64,000 nt of DNA from contig NZ_SNZF01000010.1 of NCBI RefSeq assembly GCF_004363725.1, forward strand, positions 1 to 64,000, given 5' to 3'. The DNA is from Aquamicrobium defluvii. GTDB lineage: Bacteria; Pseudomonadota; Alphaproteobacteria; Rhizobiales; Rhizobiaceae. Positions 8,651 through 17,435 of this stretch are shown piece after piece (position 1 is the first letter of the stretch; every line of letters starts with the position of its first letter). A program made the position numbers and the translations under genes. A model generated the notes under the pieces. It was not told the origin of the DNA. It did not search any database and saw only the letters and a list, made by a program, of their open reading frames with translations.

Positions 8651-9688
8651 ATGAAATCACTGCGAAGGACGGTGGCCGGTACGGTCGCGGCGGCCCTTGT
8701 TTCCATCTGTGTTTGCGGTGCGGCCATGGCCGAGACGGTGCTCACCGTTTCGGGCTGGACCCCGCCCAGGCATCATTTCACCCGCCTCCTGCAGGAGGAA
8801 TGGGCCGAGATGGTGGAGCGCGAATCGGGCGGGCTGCTGAAAATCCGCTATCTGCCCAAGGCCCCGATGGGTGCGGCGCAGACCTTCGACGGCGTGCGCG
8901 ATGGGCTGGTCGACATCAGCTTCATCTCGCATGGCAACAATTCCGGTCGCTTCCGGCTGACCAAGATAGCGGAGTTCCCGTTCCTTGCCGATAAGGCCGA
9001 GACATTGTCGGTGGCGTATCAGCGCGTGTTTGAGCGGAGCCTCGCTTCCGCGAAGGAGCATGAGGGGGTTGTGCCGCTTGCGATGTTCACGCCGGGACCG
9101 GGCCATCTGATGTCGCCGAAGAAGGCATATGAGGACAAGGCTTCCCTGCTGGGCCAGAAACTGCGTGCGCCGGGCGGCATGGCCTTCGACCTCGCGACCG
9201 CGCTGGGGGCGGCACCGGTCTCGCGTCCGGCATCGGAGCTGTATGAGCTGCTCAATGGCGGCATTGTCGACGGCGCTTTCATGCCGGCCGACGTGTTTGG
9301 CGGGTGGCGTCTCGAAGACATGATCAAGCATGTGGTTTCAGCACCCGGCGGCTTCTACAACGCCAGCTTCGCACTGGTCATGAACGAGGCAAAATACAAC
9401 GCTCTGACCGAGGAGGAGCGCGCGGCGCTGGCAAGGGTCACCGGCGAGGCATTCTCGCGCATCGCCGGCCGTGCCTCCGACGATGCCGATGCCAAGGGCT
9501 GGCAGGTCTATGCGGAAAAGGGCGGCGAGGTGCATCAGGCGTCCGATACCTTCGTTGAGGAGTTGCGCGCCTCTATAGCCCCGCTTGAAAACGACTGGGC
9601 CAGTTCGGTCGCCGATACCGGGATCGATGCCGCTGCCGCGCTTGCCGGGCTGCGGGCCGAGATCGAACGGGTCGAGGCCGGGCAGTAA
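8651..9688 (+). CDS. TRAP transporter periplasmic binding protein (DctP family)
   Basis: 345 residues. The ATG at 8651 is preceded by GGAGGAGAAG and begins a signal peptide (hydrophobic core ending AAMAET), which settles the start. The mature part follows the DctP fold: a strand-helix opening (LTVSGWTPPRHHFTRLLQEEW), the mid-domain GVRDGLVDISFI and a LGAAPVSRPASELYELLNGGIVDGAF segment that forms the binding cleft. TRAP binding proteins capture organic anions, usually through an Arg. Small and large membrane subunits follow directly, so the importer is complete. Substrate is probably a carboxylate used by the downstream ThDP enzyme (inference). Confidence 0.9.
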   Translation: MKSLRRTVAGTVAAALVSICVCGAAMAETVLTVSGWTPPRHHFTRLLQEEWAEMVERESGGLLKIRYLPKAPMGAAQTFDGVRDGLVDISFISHGNNSGRFRLTKIAEFPFLADKAETLSVAYQRVFERSLASAKEHEGVVPLAMFTPGPGHLMSPKKAYEDKASLLGQKLRAPGGMAFDLATALGAAPVSRPASELYELLNGGIVDGAFMPADVFGGWRLEDMIKHVVSAPGGFYNASFALVMNEAKYNALTEEERAALARVTGEAFSRIAGRASDDADAKGWQVYAEKGGEVHQASDTFVEELRASIAPLENDWASSVADTGIDAAAALAGLRAEIERVEAGQ

Positions 9689-9712
9689 GCCTGACAGCGG
9701 GGAGCGCCATCC

Positions 9713-10234
9713 ATGGCTTCATCGAGGAAAATCGGCCCGGCCGGGGGCCCGGCCGGACGGCTGCAGCGGCGTGTCGTGCAGGTCGTGGAATATGCGGCCG
9801 CCGTAATCCTTGCCGGCATCATGCTGCTCACCATCGTCGATGTGGTGGCGCGCTACCTGTTCCGCAAGCCGATGGCAGCCAGCTTCGAGGTCACCGAAAT
9901 GGCCATGCAGGTGATGATCTATCTCTGCATGGCCGTGGCGATGGCCGGCAACGACCACATCAGGGTAACGCTGATCGATCCGGTCCTTGAGCGGTTGCCG
10001 CGGCTGGCGGGCTGGATCGAGCGCATTTCGGGTATGGCGGTGGCATCGGCGCTGTTCGGCACGGGTCTTGCCGTCATGGGCGTCGCCCAAGGCAAGGCTG
10101 GGGAGGTGACTGCCGTTCTTGGCTTGCCGATTGCGCCTGCCGCCTGGGCCATCGCATGCGCCCTCATTCTTTCGGCGGCTCTGGCCGCCTATGCAGCGGT
10201 GCGCAAGACGCACAAGGACGAGCGCAATGACTGA
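9713..10234 (+). CDS. TRAP transporter small permease subunit (DctQ family)
   Basis: 173 residues with four predicted transmembrane helices, the usual DctQ topology. The N-terminal helix contains ILAGIMLLTIVDVVARYLFRKP, matching the conserved start of this family, followed by the SFEVTEMAMQVMIYLCMA helix and the GNDHIRV loop. It overlaps the start of the large permease gene by 8 bases, so the two are translationally coupled. The N-terminal 20 residues are Gly/Pro/Arg-rich and cytosolic. Confidence 0.9.
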   Translation: MASSRKIGPAGGPAGRLQRRVVQVVEYAAAVILAGIMLLTIVDVVARYLFRKPMAASFEVTEMAMQVMIYLCMAVAMAGNDHIRVTLIDPVLERLPRLAGWIERISGMAVASALFGTGLAVMGVAQGKAGEVTAVLGLPIAPAAWAIACALILSAALAAYAAVRKTHKDERND

Positions 10235-11513
10235 GTTCTTCGTCGGGCTGCTGGTCCTCGTCGGCCTTATAATAATCCGCATTCCCGTGGCTCTGGCCAT
10301 GGGCATGGTGGGGTTTATCGGCTACGCCCATTACATGGGCTTGTCTGTATCCGGCAAGATGGTGGCCGGTTCGGCCTTCGAGCTGGGCAGCTACATGCTC
10401 TCCGTCATTCCGCTCTTCGTGCTGATGGGCAATTTCGTTGCGTCGAGCGGGCTTGGCCGGGACCTGTTCCGCGCGGCCTACGCCTTCATCGGCAGGCTGC
10501 CGGGCGGTTTGGCAATCTCTGCTATCCTCGCTTCAGGCGGATTCGCGGCGATTTCCGGATCCAGCGTGGCCTCCGCCGCCACCATGGCCAAGGTGTCCTA
10601 TCCGCCGATGCGCTCCTTCGGCTATTCCGAAACCTTTTCGCTTGCCACCATCGCTGCCGGCGGCACGCTTGGAATCCTCATTCCGCCCAGCGTGGTGCTC
10701 ATCATCTACGGCATTCTGGCTGAGCAGAATATCGCCAAGCTGTTTCTGGCCGGCATCGTTCCCGGCCTGCTCGGCATCCTCCTTTATGCGCTGACGGTGG
10801 CTTTCGTGGTGGCCCGGAACCCCGATGCGGGGCCGCGCGGGGAAATTGTCCCCTGGTTCGAAAAATGGCGCGCGCTGCGCGAGGTCTGGGGCGTCATCGC
10901 GCTGTTTGCGCTGGTCATGGGCGGGCTTTACGGGGGTGTCTTCACGGCAACTGAAGGGGCCGGGATCGGCGCCTTCGGCGCGCTGCTTCTCACATGGATG
11001 AGGGGCCGGATGACGCGCGAGATTCTGCGTGACGCGTTCCTCGGGGCCGTGCGCACCACGGGCGCGCTGTTTCCCATTCTTCTGGGTTCCACGATCCTCG
11101 GCAATTTCATCGCCATGACGGGCGCGCCCGAGACGCTGGCTGCATGGATCACCGACATCGAGCCGCATCCTGCCATGCTCCTGCTGATGATCGTGCTGCT
11201 CTATCTGTTCCTCGGCTGCTTCTTCGAAAGCTTCTCGACCCTGTTCATCACCATGCCGATCATCCTGCCGCTGGTGGATGCGGCCGGTTTCGACCTGATC
11301 TGGTTCGGCATCATCGTTGTGGTCACCATCGAGATCGGCCTTCTGACGCCGCCGTTCGGGATGAATGTCTTCGTGCTGACATCGGTGTTTCGCGACATCG
11401 CACCCGGCCCCGTGTTCCGCGCGCTGGTTCCCTTCATCACTGCCGACCTCATCCGGATCGCGCTGCTCGTACTGTTCCCGGCGCTGGTCCTCTTCCTGCC
11501 GGCCCAGATGTGA
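10227..11513 (+). CDS. TRAP transporter large permease subunit (DctM family)
   Basis: 428 residues with about a dozen hydrophobic segments. The conserved DctM region GGFAAISGSSVASAATMAKVSYPPM and the following GGTLGILIPPSVVLIIYGI are both readable. The ATG at 10227 lies inside the end of the small subunit gene. Together with the preceding two genes it makes a sodium- or proton-driven organic anion importer. A C-terminal ETLAAWITDIEPHPAMLLLM segment and a helical hairpin rich in Phe close the protein, as in other family members. Confidence 0.92.
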   Translation: MTEFFVGLLVLVGLIIIRIPVALAMGMVGFIGYAHYMGLSVSGKMVAGSAFELGSYMLSVIPLFVLMGNFVASSGLGRDLFRAAYAFIGRLPGGLAISAILASGGFAAISGSSVASAATMAKVSYPPMRSFGYSETFSLATIAAGGTLGILIPPSVVLIIYGILAEQNIAKLFLAGIVPGLLGILLYALTVAFVVARNPDAGPRGEIVPWFEKWRALREVWGVIALFALVMGGLYGGVFTATEGAGIGAFGALLLTWMRGRMTREILRDAFLGAVRTTGALFPILLGSTILGNFIAMTGAPETLAAWITDIEPHPAMLLLMIVLLYLFLGCFFESFSTLFITMPIILPLVDAAGFDLIWFGIIVVVTIEIGLLTPPFGMNVFVLTSVFRDIAPGPVFRALVPFITADLIRIALLVLFPALVLFLPAQM

Positions 11514-11542
11514 CGCCGCAGAACCGCATACAGGAGTTTTTC

Positions 11543-13258
11543 ATGTCCGAAGTCATCCGCCCGGTCGAAACCGTCGGTGAGGCCATTCTCGAACTGCTGC
11601 AACTGCGCGGCATCGATACGGTCATCGGCGGCGCGCCTACCTCCATGATCGAGGCCATCGCCAAGCGGCAGGCCAGCGGCGAACCGGCTCCCCGCGCCAT
11701 TCTCACGCCGCATGAGCAGACGGCTGTCGCCATGGCGCACGGTTACTATGCCGCCACCGGGCGCCCTCAGGCTGTCTATCTCTATTCGACCGTCGGCACC
11801 GCCAACGGCATGGGCGGGATCATAAACGCGGCGCGTTCGCGCGTGCCGATGATCATTCTGGCGGCACGTTCGCCTGTTTCGGAAAAACGTGGCGTGGCCG
11901 GCGCGCGCGACATTCATGTGCAATGGTCGCAGGAAAGCTTCGATCAGGCATCGATGGTGCGCGAATATGTCAAATGGGACTATGAATTGCGCAGCGGCGA
12001 GCAGGTCGCGGCGGTGATCGAGCGTGCGCTGGAAGTCGCCACGGCGGAGCCGCAGGGCCCGGTCTACATCTCCATTCCGCGCGACGTTCAGGCGGCCGCC
12101 ATGGAGGAAATCAGGACCACATCCGAGACGCGACGGGTGAATGGCGCGCGCCTGATGCCGGACCCGGCCCGTCTCGACGAGGCGGCGGATCTCCTCGCTT
12201 CGGCGAAGCATCCCGTCATCGTGACCTCGGAGCTTGGCAGGAGCGCGGCGGGCCGCGAAGCGCTTGGCCGTCTTTGCGATGTCGGCGGCTTCGGGGTGCT
12301 GGAGGCGAGCCCCGTCTACAGCAATCTCGACCCGAAGCATCCCTGCCATCTGGGCTATATCTTCGCCTCGCAGGTGAGCCCCGATCTGGAGCGGGCCGAC
12401 CTCATCTTCGTCATTGAATCGGACGTTCCGTGGTTCACGGCCCGCGTCACCGTTCCCGACTCGGCTAGGGTCATCCAGCTCGGCATCGACCCGTTCTACC
12501 AGCGACTGCCGATGCGCGGATTCCCCTGCGACGTGCCGCTGATAGGCCATGCGGAAGCGGCGCTCGAAGCGCTGATCGGGAGGCTGGAAAGCCGTATTCC
12601 CGCCAGCCTGCTCGATGAGCGCATTGCAGCGCATGGTGCGCGCCGAAAGACGCAGGAGACCACGCTCGACGAGGCCATCCGCCACGATGGCGGGCTTGCG
12701 CACATCACGCCGCTGTTCGCCAATCACTGCGTTTCCCGGTTGCTGGATGAGGACAGCATCGTCGTCAACGAGTACCCGACAGATCTGCGGGTGGTGCAGC
12801 CGTCTGGCGCCGGAAGCTATTTCGGCCCTTCGCATGCAGGCGGCCTCGGCTGGGGGTTCGGCGCGGCGCTCGGCGTCAAGGCCGCGCGTCCGGACAAGAC
12901 CGTTATCTGCACGCTGGGCGACGGAGCCTATTATTATTGCGTGCCTGCCTCCTGCCACCAGATCGCGGCAGCGGAAGATCTGCCGGTGCTGGTGGTCGTC
13001 TTCAACAATGGCGGCTGGAACGAGGTTCGCAAGAGCGTCGTCAGCACCCACCCCGATGGCTGGGCGGCCAGGGCCGAACAGGTGCCGGTGACGCGTTTCG
13101 GCGTCAAAGCGGGTTTTGAGAAGGTCGCCGAAGCTTTCGGGGGCTATGGCGCGGTGGTTGAAAGCCCTGACGAGTTGCTGCCTGTGCTTCAGGCCGCCAT
13201 GCGCGTCGTGAAGGAGGAAGGGCGGCACGCTCTGGTCAATGTCGTCGTGCATGCCTGA
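11543..13258 (+). CDS. Thiamine-diphosphate-dependent decarboxylase/lyase
   Basis: 571 residues. The N-terminal Pyr domain has the catalytic Glu context TPHEQTAVAMAHGYYAATG, a middle domain follows, and the C-terminal PP domain has the ThDP/Mg motif GDGAYYYC ending in FNNGGWNEVR. The family covers acetolactate synthase, benzoylformate decarboxylase, indolepyruvate decarboxylase and sulfoacetaldehyde-type enzymes. No acetolactate synthase small subunit is nearby. The next gene is an aldehyde dehydrogenase, so nonoxidative decarboxylation of a 2-oxo acid to an aldehyde is the best guess. RBS CAGGAG is at 11531. Family is certain, reaction is inferred. Confidence 0.88.
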   Translation: MSEVIRPVETVGEAILELLQLRGIDTVIGGAPTSMIEAIAKRQASGEPAPRAILTPHEQTAVAMAHGYYAATGRPQAVYLYSTVGTANGMGGIINAARSRVPMIILAARSPVSEKRGVAGARDIHVQWSQESFDQASMVREYVKWDYELRSGEQVAAVIERALEVATAEPQGPVYISIPRDVQAAAMEEIRTTSETRRVNGARLMPDPARLDEAADLLASAKHPVIVTSELGRSAAGREALGRLCDVGGFGVLEASPVYSNLDPKHPCHLGYIFASQVSPDLERADLIFVIESDVPWFTARVTVPDSARVIQLGIDPFYQRLPMRGFPCDVPLIGHAEAALEALIGRLESRIPASLLDERIAAHGARRKTQETTLDEAIRHDGGLAHITPLFANHCVSRLLDEDSIVVNEYPTDLRVVQPSGAGSYFGPSHAGGLGWGFGAALGVKAARPDKTVICTLGDGAYYYCVPASCHQIAAAEDLPVLVVVFNNGGWNEVRKSVVSTHPDGWAARAEQVPVTRFGVKAGFEKVAEAFGGYGAVVESPDELLPVLQAAMRVVKEEGRHALVNVVVHA

Positions 13259-13276
13259 ACGGATGGAGAGCGGATC

Positions 13277-14719
13277 ATGAAGCCGAGCTTGGAAGACATT
13301 CTGGCCGGGCAACGCGCGGCATTCCGGGCAGAGGGTTTTGCCCCGGCCGGGACGCGGCGCGACCGGCTGACCCGCCTTGCAAGGGTGGTGCTGTCCCACG
13401 AGCGGGCGTTCGTGGACGCGCTTCAGGAGGATTTCGGCAACCGCTCGCCTTTTGCCACGCGGGCAGGCGACATTCTGGGCAGCGTCGCGGCGATCGAATA
13501 CCACCTTGCCCATTTCGAGGGCTGGATGCAGCCCGAGCGGGTGCCGCTGCCTCCTGAGGTGGAGGCGCACGGCACCTTTGCCGAGGTGCACTACCAGCCG
13601 CTCGGTGTGCTGGGAGCGATCATTCCATGGAACGGGCCGGTGCTGATGGCCTGTCTCGCGGCCATGGGCGGGCTGGCGGCAGGCAACCGCGTCATGCTGA
13701 AGATGTCGGAGCTGGCACCGGCGACGGGTGCCGCCTTCGAGACCGCGGTGGCGAGGTACTTCGACCGCAGCGAGCTTGCCGTCGTCAATGGCGACGCAAG
13801 CGTGGCCGCTGCCTTTTCAAGCCTGCCATTCGACCATCTGTTGTTCACCGGCTCGACCGCGACCGGGCGCAAGGTGGCGCTTGCCGCGGCTGAAAATCTC
13901 GTTCCGGTGACGCTGGAACTTGGCGGCAAAAGCCCGGTCATCGTCGGTGACAGCGCCGACCTGAAGACCGTTGCCGGCAGGCTGGTGGCCGGCAAGCTGG
14001 CTTCTGCCGGTCAGGTCTGCGTTTCGCCGGACTATGTGCTCGCGCCCGAAAGCAAGGTCGATGCGCTGGTTGAGCAGTGCCGGCACGCCGCTGCGGACAT
14101 CTTTCCGCACATGATGCAGGATATCGACTATACGAGCCTGATCGACCGCCACGCCAATGAGCGCATGAAGGCGCTGCTTGCCGACGCTTCGCGAAAGGGC
14201 GCGTGTCTCGACTTCGTTCCCGGGGACATCACACTGGAAAACCTGCCTGCCAGCGGGCGTTTTCCCTTCGCGATCATCACCAATGTCACGGATGACATGG
14301 AGGTGATGCAGGAGGAAATCTTCGGTCCCCTGCTGCCCATCGTCGGCGTTTCCGGCGTCAGCGAGGCGCTGGACAGGGTGTCGGACGGCGAGCATCCGCT
14401 GTCGGCTTACTATTTCGGCGACGACGGGCAGGAGGCAGCGCGTGTCGCGCGCGCGTTCCAGACCGGAAGCGTGGTCATCAACGACGTCAGGTGCCAGCTC
14501 ACCTACGAGGCGCTGCCCTTCGGCGGCGTCGGCAAGAGCGGCATGGGCCGCTATCGTGGCCGGGCCGGGTTCGTGACCTTCAGCAACCGCAAGACGGTCC
14601 TGCACCAGAAGGCGTCAGAGGCGGTGCTGGCACGCGGCCGGCCACCCTATTCTCAACAGGCCCATGACGTGATCGCGCAGGCGGTTGCGCTCAAGAAGGC
14701 GCAATACGAGGTGGATTGA
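13277..14719 (+). CDS. Aldehyde dehydrogenase, coniferyl-aldehyde-dehydrogenase-like
   Basis: 480 residues, ALDH superfamily, nearest in style to the CalB/ALDH3-like branch. Visible features are IIPWNGPVLM, the NAD-site LFTGSTATGRKV, catalytic Glu in TLELGGKSP, catalytic Cys in AGQVCVSPDYVL, and the branch-typical tail GGVGKSGMGRYRGRAGFVTFSNRKTV. It should oxidise an aldehyde to a carboxylate with NAD(P). It lies 18 bases behind the ThDP gene, so it probably handles the product of that enzyme. This is the last gene of the operon. Confidence 0.9.
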   Translation: MKPSLEDILAGQRAAFRAEGFAPAGTRRDRLTRLARVVLSHERAFVDALQEDFGNRSPFATRAGDILGSVAAIEYHLAHFEGWMQPERVPLPPEVEAHGTFAEVHYQPLGVLGAIIPWNGPVLMACLAAMGGLAAGNRVMLKMSELAPATGAAFETAVARYFDRSELAVVNGDASVAAAFSSLPFDHLLFTGSTATGRKVALAAAENLVPVTLELGGKSPVIVGDSADLKTVAGRLVAGKLASAGQVCVSPDYVLAPESKVDALVEQCRHAAADIFPHMMQDIDYTSLIDRHANERMKALLADASRKGACLDFVPGDITLENLPASGRFPFAIITNVTDDMEVMQEEIFGPLLPIVGVSGVSEALDRVSDGEHPLSAYYFGDDGQEAARVARAFQTGSVVINDVRCQLTYEALPFGGVGKSGMGRYRGRAGFVTFSNRKTVLHQKASEAVLARGRPPYSQQAHDVIAQAVALKKAQYEVD

Positions 14720-14743
14720 GAAGGCGCCGGTGTTGCGGGCGCG

Positions 14744-14850
14744 GCTAGATCATTTCCGCTTTTCTTCGAATCGCAGAAACGCTCTAACCTTTTGTTTTTA
14801 CGCAATTCCGAACGCAAAACCGCTTCGCGCTTTTGCTGGAATCGCTCTGA
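14744..14850. repeat. Rhizobial intergenic repeat (RIME-like)
   Basis: The stretch starting CTAGATCATTTCCGC and ending GGAATCGCTCT, with GCTCTAACCTTTTG in the middle, resembles a short mosaic repeat I recall from intergenic regions of rhizobia. It sits between two convergent genes. The flanking halves (AACGCTCTAA and its partner near the right end) can pair imperfectly, so it may also act as a bidirectional transcription stop. The identification is from memory and needs a genome-wide count. Confidence 0.55.
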
Positions 14851-14856
14851 AGGATT

Positions 14857-15540
14857 TCAGTGCGGCGCGCGCAGCACATGCCCTGCGCGATAGAGCGCCG
14901 CCAGAAGCTCTGCCCGGTTGGCATAGCCGGTCTTGGCGAGGATCGCCTTGACGTGGTTCTTGACGGTGGGCAGGGCGATCGATAGCAGGCGCGAAATATC
15001 CTGGTTGGGATAGCCGGACAGGAGAAGGTCGAGGACCTCGCGCTCCCGCTCGGTCAGGCCCGAGAGGATCTGTTCCTCCTTGTTGTGGACGAGCGCCGTG
15101 CACCAGAGATTTGCGAACAGCGGCTGCATCCTCGACAGCCTGGCCATTTCCTCGGTCGTGAACTCACGCTCGCCTTCGAGCCGCGCATAGCGCAGGCCGG
15201 CGCGTATGCCGCCTTCGGCATCGCGCAGGAACATCTCGGCCTTGTACCTGATGCCGAGAACCTTGCGGAAGCCCTCCACATAATCGGCGTTCTCGAGGTC
15301 GGGGCCGTAACCGGGAGCGGTGCCGAACACGTTCCGGTTCATCTTCGCAAAGCAGCGGGGATGGTAGGGGTCCAGCGCGACGAATTTCCGGTAAAGCCCG
15401 CCCCAGTGTTCATTCGTGGCGCTGCTGATATGGCCGTAAGGCTGAAGCCGGTCATTGACCTCGTAGAACAGCACCCGGGCCGCCGGGACGAGCAGACGGG
15501 CCGTGTCCAGAATGTAGTTCTTGGCGGCAGGAATATCCAT
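14857..15540 (-). CDS. LuxR-type helix-turn-helix regulator
   Basis: 227 residues. The C-terminal 65 residues are a GerE/LuxR DNA-binding domain (GLTEREREVLDLLLSGYPNQDISRLLSIALPTVKNHVKAILAKTGYANR). The N-terminal 150 residues (FYEVNDRLQPYGHISS...) look like a GAF/PAS-like sensor and lack the conserved Trp/Tyr/Asp set of acyl-homoserine-lactone receptors. It converges on the TRAP/ThDP/ALDH operon and is the only regulator next to it, so control of that operon is plausible. Its stop lies just right of the intergenic repeat. Confidence 0.85.
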   Translation of the reverse strand: MDIPAAKNYILDTARLLVPAARVLFYEVNDRLQPYGHISSATNEHWGGLYRKFVALDPYHPRCFAKMNRNVFGTAPGYGPDLENADYVEGFRKVLGIRYKAEMFLRDAEGGIRAGLRYARLEGEREFTTEEMARLSRMQPLFANLWCTALVHNKEEQILSGLTEREREVLDLLLSGYPNQDISRLLSIALPTVKNHVKAILAKTGYANRAELLAALYRAGHVLRAPH

Positions 15541-15760
15541 TCGCGCGGTTCTGTTTCCCAGCCACTCCGGAGGGCATCGATGCTCATATGCTTGAAGGAG
15601 TTATGCGCGGCGCAGTCCGGTTGTCAATCTGCGGCCGCGGCACTGCCCGGACGAAGGCTGCGCCTCGCCATCATGCCGCGGGCCATTCCGCAGGCCGGCA
15701 CTACGGGCCGGACATATGACTATGACCGCGCCGGCAGGCGACGATCTGGAGCGGCTCCGC

Positions 15761-17254
15761 TCAGATATCGGCCCGGTTCCCGGCCGAGTAATGCTCCCGC
15801 TTGTCTTCATACATCAGCATGTCCGCGCGTCTGGCGACGGACTCAAGCGCTTCACCGGGCATGCCGGTGGCTGCGCCGATGGAAAGGTTGAGCTTCAGCC
15901 CGGAGTAGTACTGGTTGTTGATCTCCACGAGCCGCCGGATTTCCTCCACCATGGCTTCCGTGCTGCGCTGATCGGCATAGGGCAGGATCACGGCGAACTC
16001 GTCGCCGCCAATGCGGGCGGCGTGGCCCGGTTGCTTGACCGCCTCGTTGAGCACCTCCCCGACGCGGCGCAGCAGCCCGTCACCCGCGGCATGGCCCCAT
16101 TGATCGTTGGCCGCCTTGAGGCCGTTGAGATCGAGGATGATGATCGAGACCGGTCTCTGCCCCTTGCGCTCCAGCCTGTTGAGCTCATCGACGTAATGGG
16201 CGCGGTTGTGCAGCTTGGTCAGCACGTCGTGTTTGCCAAGATACTCCAGATAGGCTTCGGCCTTCTTGCGGGCCGTAATGTCCGTCAGCGCCACCTGAAC
16301 GAGCGACCAGTCCTCTTCCCGTCCCGGAAGGATGGAGAACTGCATCAGCACATGGCGTTCGGAGCCGTCGAGCGCATAGTTCACCACTTCACGACGCTGG
16401 AAGAGCACGCCGTTCCACAGGTCAATGAGCTGCTCGCGGAAATTCGCCTCCATCTCATCCCTGAAGACATCCGGCAGGTTCTGGAACAGGGTTTTCTTGT
16501 CCGGCGCAAGGAAGAGCGCGAGTGTTTCCCTGTTGACGTCCAGCACGCGGATTTCGCTCAGGCACTGAAGCACGAATTCGGGATGCACATCGGTGAAGAC
16601 GCGAAAATCGACGATGCCGCGCTGTCGCACATCGTCCATGAGCTGCTTGATGCGGCTGAAATCCTCGACCCACAGTGAGACGGGAGAATGCTCGAACAGG
16701 CCCTCGGCATACAGCTTGTGGCGATCCTGTTCGCGGCGCGCATCCTCACGCGCCGTCACATCCTCGATCGACAGCAGAATGCGGTCCCAGCTTTCCTCGT
16801 GCCCTGGCAGGACCCTGCCCCTGAGCTGGATATCGATCCGCCTGTCGGAGAGCGAATAGTTCACCGTATCGCTGACGAAAGTGTCGGACCCGTTCCAGAG
16901 CTGGACCATTTCGTCGATGTGCGGCTCCAGCATGTCGTCGCGAAAGATGCGGTCAAGGTTGGCGACCAGATGATCGAGATCGTTGGCCTCGTACAATGAA
17001 AGCGTCCTGCGATTGACTTTCAGGACGCGGATCTGGCTTGTGCACAGATGAAGACGGCCAGTGTCTTCCATGAGGAAGGACCTGAGATCGGCAATGCCCT
17101 GCGCGCGCCATGCGTCGAACTGCCTGCGCAGGCCGCTGTAATCCTCCAGCCATAAGGAAATGGGCGCCAGTTCGAACATGTTGGCGTTGTCGCTCAGGGC
17201 GGCATCGATGCTCATCGATATGTCCGTGTTGTTCCGCTTCGCCGGAAATGCCAT
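15761..17254 (-). CDS. PAS-PAS-GGDEF diguanylate cyclase
   Basis: 497 residues, no transmembrane segment. Two tandem PAS-like modules (about residues 25-165 and 185-330) are clear internal repeats: each has LAPISLWLEDYS or HSPVSLWVEDFS at its start, SQIRVLKVNRRTL or SEIRVLDVNRETL in the middle, and DVTARE or DITARK at the end. A GGDEF domain follows with an intact active site GGDEF at about residues 416-420 and the DLNGLKAANDQWGHAAGD substrate region. The usual RxxD inhibitory site five residues before GGDEF is absent. It should make cyclic di-GMP in the cytosol in response to an unknown PAS ligand. Confidence 0.9.
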   Translation of the reverse strand: MAFPAKRNNTDISMSIDAALSDNANMFELAPISLWLEDYSGLRRQFDAWRAQGIADLRSFLMEDTGRLHLCTSQIRVLKVNRRTLSLYEANDLDHLVANLDRIFRDDMLEPHIDEMVQLWNGSDTFVSDTVNYSLSDRRIDIQLRGRVLPGHEESWDRILLSIEDVTAREDARREQDRHKLYAEGLFEHSPVSLWVEDFSRIKQLMDDVRQRGIVDFRVFTDVHPEFVLQCLSEIRVLDVNRETLALFLAPDKKTLFQNLPDVFRDEMEANFREQLIDLWNGVLFQRREVVNYALDGSERHVLMQFSILPGREEDWSLVQVALTDITARKKAEAYLEYLGKHDVLTKLHNRAHYVDELNRLERKGQRPVSIIILDLNGLKAANDQWGHAAGDGLLRRVGEVLNEAVKQPGHAARIGGDEFAVILPYADQRSTEAMVEEIRRLVEINNQYYSGLKLNLSIGAATGMPGEALESVARRADMLMYEDKREHYSAGNRADI

Positions 17255-17435
17255 GTTGGGAGCGGTTCGGTGTATCCGGGGCTCATCAGCCCTTAGCGCA
17301 TATATCGATTATTCTAAATATTGGCTATCTCCGAACGACTGGCGCATGCCGAAAAAATGCGCGGAAGCGCTCGGATGTGACCCCGAATCCACAAGCGACC
17401 CGTGCAGACAGGGGGCTCCGGTTTTCAATCTGACC

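Noticed and set aside
11543..13258. Acetolactate synthase (ilvB) for branched-chain amino acids
   Set aside because: No small subunit or ilv neighbour; it is placed between a TRAP importer and an aldehyde dehydrogenase.
11201..13591. Minus-strand open frame of nearly 800 codons over the ThDP and ALDH genes
   Set aside because: No domain signature, and both ThDP motifs are present on the plus strand.
13817..14605. Minus-strand frame in the aldehyde dehydrogenase gene
   Set aside because: No motif; the ALDH catalytic Glu and Cys are on the plus strand.
14857..15540. Quorum-sensing LuxR receptor
   Set aside because: The N-terminal domain lacks the conserved acyl-homoserine-lactone pocket residues and no synthase gene is near.
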